Positions 5,402 to 10,319 of a DNA stretch of 10,319 nt are shown in pieces. The position numbers were made by a program, and so were the translations under genes. The first letter of the stretch is position 1; each line of letters begins with the position of its first letter. This stretch comes from Chitinophagaceae bacterium. GTDB taxonomy: Bacteria; Bacteroidota; Bacteroidia; Chitinophagales; Chitinophagaceae. The notes under the pieces were generated by a model. It was given only the letters and a program-made list of their open reading frames with translations, had not been told where the DNA came from and did no database searches. The stretch spans positions 1-10,319 of the forward strand of contig JAJTCI010000054.1 in the NCBI GenBank assembly GCA_021323155.1. Reading direction: 5' to 3'.

Positions 5402-6476
5402 ACGCCAAACACTGGTTCACCGCTTTCACAAAATCACTCACCAGGTAGCTGATCAGCTTCCCGGTGGAGGGATCGTTCCTGCCATCACTCAGTTGCGTGG
5501 CGCCCTCGCAGATGTGCAGGTAGGCCGGCTTGGAATCGATGGCAGCGAAGTTCAGGAACTGCCGCGCGTGCAGCGGCGTGATGCCACACGGCGTGGAAGC
5601 ACTGCTCAATGTCCGTTCAATCGCATCGAGGTCCAGTTCGATGCCGCAGAGTGTATCGTCGGTGAAGCCGGTCGCGTGTGCGACGGCCTGTATAAAGTTG
5701 CGCTTCTCGTGGATGAAGATGTCTTCGTAAGTGATGAGGTCCACGAATGGATTGTTCACCATATCCATCCACACGTTCTGCGGGATATAATTCTCATGGA
5801 TACCGATCACACAGTACTTCTCCAGGTACCCATCTTCCTCCGCGTAGGTGAAGCCGTTACCGCTGTGCCTGCCTTCCATGGGACGGAAATCAGGATGTGC
5901 GTCCAGGTTGATGGCATTGATCTGCGCGAGTGGTATCACCCCTGCTTTGTGCCAGCCCTTGGCCGCCCCTTTCATGCAGGGATAGGAATTATTGTGACCA
6001 CCACCGATCACGATCGGCAGTTTCCGGTTTTGCGTGATTATATGAATGAGCTGCTCCACTTCATCATCCACCGTGTTCACGGCGTGACGGTAAGCAGCGA
6101 TCTGTTCTTCGCGGTCATGCGCATTGTTGTCAATGAGCTTGGCCATTTCCGAGAAATCAAAATGGCCCAGCAGTAATATCTCCCCACCATCCAGGAAGTC
6201 ATTGCTTTGCATGTTGAGGAACGACTCGAGAAAAGGATTCCAGGCAGAGTCACTGCCACCGTAACCATAATTGCCTTTGTTGCCCATGTCTTCCGGTACG
6301 CCCACCAGCACGAAGCGCGCGGTGGATTGTTGCAGCGACTGCTCCAGTTCTTTCGGATCGCGCAGTACGCTCACCCGCTCTCCCATCTTGGTCTCGAACT
6401 TCCGGAGATGCGTGAAGGCCAGGACATCCTGCTTGCTGTATATCTTGAGGTGTTGCATGGGTTTGATGGTTTGCAT
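5397..6476 (-). CDS. Ureohydrolase family protein, probable formimidoylglutamase
   Basis: The product has 359 residues, somewhat longer than the usual 300-320 of the family. The binuclear-manganese motifs of arginase/agmatinase/HutG enzymes are complete: GGGH (His161), LDAHPD (Asp192, His194, Asp196) and ELDLD (Asp282, Asp284), then a LHICEGA strand with Glu324. The first motif is GGGHN rather than the GGDHS of arginases. A GGGH form is what I associate with HutG-type enzymes, which cleave N-formimino-L-glutamate to glutamate and formamide in histidine breakdown. The nearby FtcD, which uses the same substrate, supports this. Arginase or another guanidine hydrolase remains possible. The start could be the ATG at 6476 or an in-frame ATG at 6458 (MQHLKIYSK). 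No ribosome-binding site favours either. Confidence 0.82.
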   Translation of the reverse strand: MQTIKPMQHLKIYSKQDVLAFTHLRKFETKMGERVSVLRDPKELEQSLQQSTARFVLVGVPEDMGNKGNYGYGGSDSAWNPFLESFLNMQSNDFLDGGEILLLGHFDFSEMAKLIDNNAHDREEQIAAYRHAVNTVDDEVEQLIHIITQNRKLPIVIGGGHNNSYPCMKGAAKGWHKAGVIPLAQINAINLDAHPDFRPMEGRHSGNGFTYAEEDGYLEKYCVIGIHENYIPQNVWMDMVNNPFVDLITYEDIFIHEKRNFIQAVAHATGFTDDTLCGIELDLDAIERTLSSASTPCGITPLHARQFLNFAAIDSKPAYLHICEGATQLSDGRNDPSTGKLISYLVSDFVKAVNQCLAS

Positions 6477-6504
6477 GATGGAACTTCAGCTTACTTCCCG
6501 GGCG

Positions 6505-6531
6505 CTAAGATATTCAAGCGTGGCGAATCAA
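6505..6531 (-). promoter_or_regulatory. Possible promoter for the ureohydrolase gene
   Basis: On the minus strand a TTG (6531-6529) is followed after 16 bases by TATCTTAG (6512-6505), one mismatch from TAnnTTTG. Transcription would begin just downstream and give a leader of roughly 20 bases to the ATG at 6476. It lies in the 196-base gap between divergent genes, where a promoter on each strand is expected. Confidence 0.4.
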
Positions 6532-6659
6532 CCCGTCAAGTTACCGCATAATTATAGTCATAGTAAAATTTGTTGCATTCTTTTCCTGCGCTGTATCTAC
6601 AGCATCCCGGGCGGCGACTGTTACCAGGGTTTCAGTACACCGGAAGGCGGGACGGACCT

Positions 6660-6667
6660 TATATTTG
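6660..6667 (+). promoter_or_regulatory. -7 promoter element directly before a start codon
   Basis: TATATTTG matches the Bacteroidota -7 consensus TAnnTTTG exactly and ends 5 bases before the ATG at 6673. Transcription would start at or within a few bases of the ATG, implying a leaderless or nearly leaderless message. A convincing -33 TTG at the normal distance is not seen. The nearest candidate is a TTTCAG at 6631. Confidence 0.45.
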
Positions 6668-6672
6668 TACCA

Positions 6673-7800
6673 ATGAAACACCTCGTTTTCCTCTTGTTGA
6701 TCGTTGTTTTCTCCCTCCCTTCCATTGCCCAGGAACCACCGATGATCCCTAAATACGACAGCCTGGAGTTTATACCTAACGATAGCGTTTACAAATACTA
6801 CATGGGCGACAAAATGGTGCTCTGGAAAAGTTACCGCACCGGCAGCATGAGTTACCTGCCCGGCCAGGCGATCGGTGGCGGCTACGACAGCGCCTACCTG
6901 TATTTTGTCAAGGGATGGATGATACTCTATACCTACGAGTCCGGGACCGTCACGAAACGAACGATGGCACCCAACTCCCGCCATACTACGATACAGTCCA
7001 TATACAAAGGAATGGTAGTCGGCTCCGGGAAATACCTGCTGAAACGTGACGTTGTCTATTACCCGCAATGGCTGAACATGCCGCTTCAACCAAGGGGTGT
7101 CGTGCTTGAATGGAACCCGTGGTTCAAAACGTCCACACGCAAGAACTATGATACGGTGCTTAAATATTCACCCAAAGGCGTTTACCCGGTGGGCAGTATC
7201 CAGAAGATACTGCAGGGTGCCGATTCGTTGTTAAGGATGAGACTGGGCGATTCGGTAGTAACAGGCTATGTTCGCTTGAACCCATGGCAATCGACCGTCG
7301 TTGGCACGCAGGATGGCAAAGGGGTGCACCCGATCCTCGCGGAAGCAGGCAGCCAGGTTAAAGCGCTCGCCGCAACACTCAGCTACGAGATAAGGCTGGC
7401 GGACTCATTGCGCTTCGAGGTGATAACGCTAAGAGTGGATAGCGCAGGTAAGCTATTTCGCGGCAATCCTTACGAATCGCTCCCCACCTCCGGCCTCTCG
7501 GTGGAAAAACCACAGGCGCGTTATTTAAATATGGCTTACCTGTTGAAACGGGCGGCGGCACATGGGTTCAGGAACGACCACCGTTTATTCTGGAATTTTT
7601 ACTACGACCAATACATCGAACGGGACGGGCATTACAAGATCGAGATCCTTTATCTTACCAATCCCGGTGCGCGCCACGCGGAGGAAGCGGAATACAAACA
7701 GCTGATCATCGACGCGACTACCGGCAAAGAAACGTTCAATGCGAATTACCAGGTACAGTTTGAAACAGTTGGGCCGCCTGCGGAAGGACCTGACCGGTGA
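6673..7800 (+). CDS. Secreted protein of unknown function
   Basis: The frame is open far upstream (from 6271), but that part is antisense to the ureohydrolase gene and reads as noise. I place the start at the ATG at 6673 because it gives a textbook signal peptide (MKHLVFLLLIVVFSLPSIA, then QEPP) and follows a TATATTTG promoter element. The product has 375 residues. The mature part is soluble, rich in tyrosine and tryptophan and probably largely beta, with stretches such as SAYLYFVKGWMILYTYESGTVTK. The C-terminal part (FYYDQYIERDGHYKIEILYL, then EYKQLIIDATTGKETF) looks like a compact domain. 'IIDATTGKE' resembles the strand-turn of PepSY-like or peptidase-propeptide domains, but the match is too short to claim. 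No catalytic motif or known family is recognised. It is divergent from the ureohydrolase and convergent with the hydrolase. Confidence 0.75.
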   Translation: MKHLVFLLLIVVFSLPSIAQEPPMIPKYDSLEFIPNDSVYKYYMGDKMVLWKSYRTGSMSYLPGQAIGGGYDSAYLYFVKGWMILYTYESGTVTKRTMAPNSRHTTIQSIYKGMVVGSGKYLLKRDVVYYPQWLNMPLQPRGVVLEWNPWFKTSTRKNYDTVLKYSPKGVYPVGSIQKILQGADSLLRMRLGDSVVTGYVRLNPWQSTVVGTQDGKGVHPILAEAGSQVKALAATLSYEIRLADSLRFEVITLRVDSAGKLFRGNPYESLPTSGLSVEKPQARYLNMAYLLKRAAAHGFRNDHRLFWNFYYDQYIERDGHYKIEILYLTNPGARHAEEAEYKQLIIDATTGKETFNANYQVQFETVGPPAEGPDR

Positions 7801-7819
7801 CCTGGCTTTCCCCCACTTC

Positions 7820-7847
7820 CTTATTTCTTATTTCTTATTTCTTATTT
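7820..7847. repeat. Heptamer array 4: four perfect CTTATTT units
   Basis: Four identical 7-base units (CTTATTT) fill most of the 45-base gap between convergent genes and overlap two bases of the minus-strand TAA stop (7846-7848). On the minus strand the unit is AAATAAG, so the 7-base spacing puts a TAA in all three reading frames just after the hydrolase gene. Confidence 0.85.
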
Positions 7848-8688
7848 ACAACCTGAGCAACACCCGCTTCATCTCCTCTCTATTCTTCCACGGCACCTGG
7901 TGATCCGCGCCCCGTAATGTATCCACGGTGATCGATCTTGCATTCACCATCATCTTTTTCCCATACGCCACGTTTTCAATCGGCACCCAGGTGTCTTTAT
8001 CACCATGAATAAAGATGACATGGGTAGTGATGCGATGAAAATCGTTTGCCAGCGGATGCAGGTCCTTCTTCAGGTACAACAGTTCGGTATTGGACACCTG
8101 GTAGGCGCCGGGCATCAGCCAGTACAACGGTTTTACGTTCACCACGTGCCTCCACACCTCTTTCTTTTCAAGGGCAGGGTCGAGCGCGCCCGCCACGATA
8201 ACTACTTTTTCAAACAGCGTGGGCGCATCAGCGGCAAGCTTCGCTGCCACAGGACCGCCATAAGAATGCCCGCAGAGATACATGGGCTGCTTCGTCTTGA
8301 GTTGTTGCAGCAATGGCAGCAGCACGCGGCATTGCTCCTGCAGGTGCATGGCATCCCCGAAATCACTGAACCCAAAGCCCGGCCTGTCGATCGTGACCAC
8401 GCGAAACTTCTTCAGCAGGTCAGCATCCCACATGAACTTCATGTAATGGAACCAGCTACCCGGCGAACCATGGGTAAATACCAGCGTGGGCAACGAATCG
8501 CTACCCGAGACAGCGTAGTGGATGTTGCGCCCTGCGATCACAGTGTCATGAATGGAAAGCGGCGCCTGTTTACTTTCAAAGACCGCGTAAGCTTTCTCAT
8601 TTCGCCACCGCATTTTACAAATCACGCAGCGCGAGAAGAAACACGACACCACGAAAAAGGAAACGATATATAGGAGGAGTTTTTTCAT
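7846..8688 (-). CDS. Membrane-anchored alpha/beta hydrolase
   Basis: I start this gene at the ATG at 8688, not at the TTG at 8733, because the upstream extension only translates the heptamer array. The product has 280 residues. A hydrophobic N-terminus (KKLLLYIVSFFVVSCFF) either anchors it in the membrane or, with the lipobox-like VVSC (cysteine 16), makes it a lipoprotein. The alpha/beta hydrolase fold is clear: oxyanion loop HGSPG (about 73-77), DRPGFGFSD (101-109), nucleophile elbow GHSYGG with Ser142, acid in HGDKDTWVP (Asp232) and His263 in GADHQVPW. The triad is complete, so it should be an active esterase, lipase or related enzyme. The substrate cannot be told. It lies 41 bases after the ftcD stop and may share its transcript, but a role in histidine breakdown is not implied by its motifs. 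Confidence 0.85.
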   Translation of the reverse strand: MKKLLLYIVSFFVVSCFFSRCVICKMRWRNEKAYAVFESKQAPLSIHDTVIAGRNIHYAVSGSDSLPTLVFTHGSPGSWFHYMKFMWDADLLKKFRVVTIDRPGFGFSDFGDAMHLQEQCRVLLPLLQQLKTKQPMYLCGHSYGGPVAAKLAADAPTLFEKVVIVAGALDPALEKKEVWRHVVNVKPLYWLMPGAYQVSNTELLYLKKDLHPLANDFHRITTHVIFIHGDKDTWVPIENVAYGKKMMVNARSITVDTLRGADHQVPWKNREEMKRVLLRL

Positions 8689-8700
8689 GCAGAGGTGGCC

Positions 8701-8735
8701 GTGAATGGTGAATGGTGAGTGGTGAAACGTCAAAC
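8701..8735. repeat. Heptamer array 5, over the ftcD stop codon
   Basis: Five 7-base units run GTGAATG, GTGAATG, GTGAGTG, GTGAAAC, GTCAAAC. The last contains the ftcD stop (TGA on the minus strand, 8730-8732). The first part is the reverse complement of the array at 5383-5401, identical over 19 bases. It fills most of the gap between ftcD and the hydrolase gene. Confidence 0.75.
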
Positions 8736-10319
8736 ACCGATCTTTTCATTCACGATTTTTAGTATTTCCGTTTCCAACGCCATAGCCTTATTTTCAATAT
8801 CCTTTCCCTTCGCGACCACGTCATTTACATAACCCTTGTCATCATACCCGGAAGCATTGATGCGCACGTTCATGAATGCGCCCATCACCGCGCTGCGCGC
8901 GCACAGCGCTCCTACCCCGGCGTCTGAAACGGAATTCGGGTTGCCGCTCTCCGCCATCGCTTTGATCACTTCCATGCTGCTGTATGCCGCCTCCATTACG
9001 CGGAAGGGGACCTCGATCGCTTTTTTAGTTGCCGCCTGTATCGCTGCTTTCCGCGCGGCCTTTTCTTCATCGTTGCCTTTGGGTAATGAGAACGCAGCCA
9101 TGATCATGTTGAAGGCTTTGGTATCCGCATCCACCAGCCGCACCAGTTCATTCTTGTAGGCCTGCCCTTTCTCCGCCCAATCGCTGAATTCTTTCCAGCG
9201 CTCGTCCCAGCCTTTTTTATGTGAAGACAGGTTGGCCACCATCGTAGCCAGCGCCGCACCCAGCGAACCGATATACGCGGCAATGGATCCACCACCCGGG
9301 GCGGGGCTCTCGCTCGCCGTTTCATCAGCGAAGCCAGAGAGATCCATATTCACCAGCTTGCTGTCTGCCGGCTCTTTTAGTAAGTATTCAATGATCCGCT
9401 CTTCCGGTTTGAACGGAGACAATTCTTCCAGTCCCATCGAAAGTATCGCCGTTCGCACCAGTTCTTTTTCGGACACACCCGTTGACCGCTGTTGTTTCTC
9501 CAGGAAATATTTACCGGCATCGGTCATTGCTCTTAAAGGCACAAGTCCCACCAGTTCGCTCCCCGTTACGCGGATGCCACGGGCTTCAGCTTTCCGGCAT
9601 ACTTCATCGAACGCGATATGCAGTGGCGTGATATTGATATTGGTGAGGTTCATGGATATCTGCGCGATGCCATACTCTTCAATGAACCAACCGATGGCTT
9701 TTACGCTCTTCAGCGTGCCGGGTATCATCACCGGCCTGCCTTTATCGTCCGTAACGATCTTACCCGTGATGGGATGCCCTTCGCGTTTGGCTCTTCCCGC
9801 TTCACGCACATCAAACGCGATCGAATTCGCTCTCCGGGTGGAAGTAGTATTCAGGTTAACGTTATATGCAACAAGAAAGTCACGCGCGCCGATCACCGTT
9901 CCGCCACGTTTCGCGTCAAATTCCGCAGGACCATAATCCGGTTTCCATTCGGGCTCTTTGATCTTCTTAAAGAAGCCTTCATACTCACCCGCGCGGATGA
10001 TGCTGAGGTTACTGCGTTCCTTGTTGGGTTGCGCGGCTTCGTAGAGGTAGACAGGTATATTGAGTTCGCTGCCCACCTTTTCCGCCAGCATCTTCGCATA
10101 GACCGCCGTCTCTTCCATGGAGATATCGGCGATGGGTATCAGCGGGCATACATCCGTTGCGCCCATCCTGGGGTGTTCGCCCGTGTGCTTGCTCATATCA
10201 ATCAGTTCACCCGCTTTCTTTATCGCCTGGAAGGCCGCGTTCACTACTGCATCAGGAGCGCCGACGAATGTTACCACCGTCCTGTTGGTTGCTTTACCCG
10301 GGTCAACGTTCAATAAGCG
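8730..10319 (-). CDS. ftcD: Bifunctional formiminotransferase-cyclodeaminase (5' end off the window)
   Basis: The frame runs through the right edge: the codons before NVDPGKATNRTV read R-L-L, as in the family, so about 30 N-terminal residues are missing and the TTG near 10313 is not the start. In the 529 visible residues, the formiminotransferase domains span about 1-300. They contain the active-site segment GEHPRMGATDVCPLIP (histidine at about 49), the family segment RDFLVAYNVNLNT and the folate-side segment IAQISMNLTN. The cyclodeaminase domain (about 325-529) has the signature SPAPGGGSIAAYIGS (338-352) and NPNSVSDAGVGA (460-471). The enzyme moves the formimino group of N-formimino-L-glutamate to tetrahydrofolate, then releases ammonia to give 5,10-methenyl-tetrahydrofolate. 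Both activities look intact. The gene should belong to a histidine-utilisation cluster extending to the right. Confidence 0.95.
   Translation of the reverse strand, partial: RLLNVDPGKATNRTVVTFVGAPDAVVNAAFQAIKKAGELIDMSKHTGEHPRMGATDVCPLIPIADISMEETAVYAKMLAEKVGSELNIPVYLYEAAQPNKERSNLSIIRAGEYEGFFKKIKEPEWKPDYGPAEFDAKRGGTVIGARDFLVAYNVNLNTTSTRRANSIAFDVREAGRAKREGHPITGKIVTDDKGRPVMIPGTLKSVKAIGWFIEEYGIAQISMNLTNINITPLHIAFDEVCRKAEARGIRVTGSELVGLVPLRAMTDAGKYFLEKQQRSTGVSEKELVRTAILSMGLEELSPFKPEERIIEYLLKEPADSKLVNMDLSGFADETASESPAPGGGSIAAYIGSLGAALATMVANLSSHKKGWDERWKEFSDWAEKGQAYKNELVRLVDADTKAFNMIMAAFSLPKGNDEEKAARKAAIQAATKKAIEVPFRVMEAAYSSMEVIKAMAESGNPNSVSDAGVGALCARSAVMGAFMNVRINASGYDDKGYVNDVVAKGKDIENKAMALETEILKIVNEKIGV

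Noticed and set aside
5493..6176. 227-codon plus-strand frame over the ureohydrolase gene
   Set aside because: The opposite strand carries all metal-binding motifs of the ureohydrolase family. This frame is a GC-driven shadow.
8005..8673. 222-codon plus-strand frame over the hydrolase gene
   Set aside because: The minus strand encodes a complete alpha/beta hydrolase catalytic triad, and the plus-strand product looks like low-complexity antisense translation.
8689..8733. Upstream extension of the hydrolase to a TTG at 8733
   Set aside because: The extra 15 residues translate the heptamer array (FHHSPFTIHGH), and the ATG at 8688 gives a proper hydrophobic N-terminus.
2511..8735. Heptamer arrays as a CRISPR or integron feature
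   Set aside because: Units are 7 bases with no unique spacers, and no cas or integrase genes are present.

Overview
The window looks like a chromosomal segment from a Bacteroidota bacterium, probably the Chitinophagaceae or a close relative. The reasons are: a secreted TonB-C/YwqK-repeat protein; lipoproteins and signal peptides ending in A-Q; almost no Shine-Dalgarno sequences before starts; a TAnnTTTG-type promoter; and intergenic DNA rich in short tandem repeats. I see no tRNA, rRNA, CRISPR, IS element or phage gene.

Left part (1-2381, plus strand, AT-rich): a run of small co-directional genes with no recognised function. They are the 3' end of a gene cut by the window edge, a three-helix membrane protein gene broken by one in-frame TGA, a second three-helix membrane protein, and two lipoproteins.

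Middle part (2530-5333, minus strand): a secreted TonB C-terminal protein with YwqK/MORN-type repeats, a small very basic protein, an AHSA1/SRPBCC protein and a small exported, possibly outer-membrane, protein. A 330-base gap between the basic protein and the SRPBCC gene holds an array of 11-base repeats.

Right part (5397-10319): a ureohydrolase that is probably a formimidoylglutamase, a divergent plus-strand secreted protein of unknown function, an alpha/beta hydrolase, and a nearly complete bifunctional formiminotransferase-cyclodeaminase (FtcD) that runs off the right edge. FtcD and the ureohydrolase both act on N-formimino-L-glutamate, the end intermediate of histidine degradation, so this part is a likely histidine-utilisation neighbourhood. 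The other hut genes, if linked, lie beyond the right edge.

The most unusual feature is non-coding. Five short arrays with a 7-base period, each of different sequence, sit on or against the stop codons of five of the seven minus-strand genes whose 3' ends are visible. There is also an 11-base-period array whose two halves are offset by about half a helical turn, a paired AACCT-N3-AGGTT element around a hairpin between convergent genes, and an 18-base perfect palindrome.
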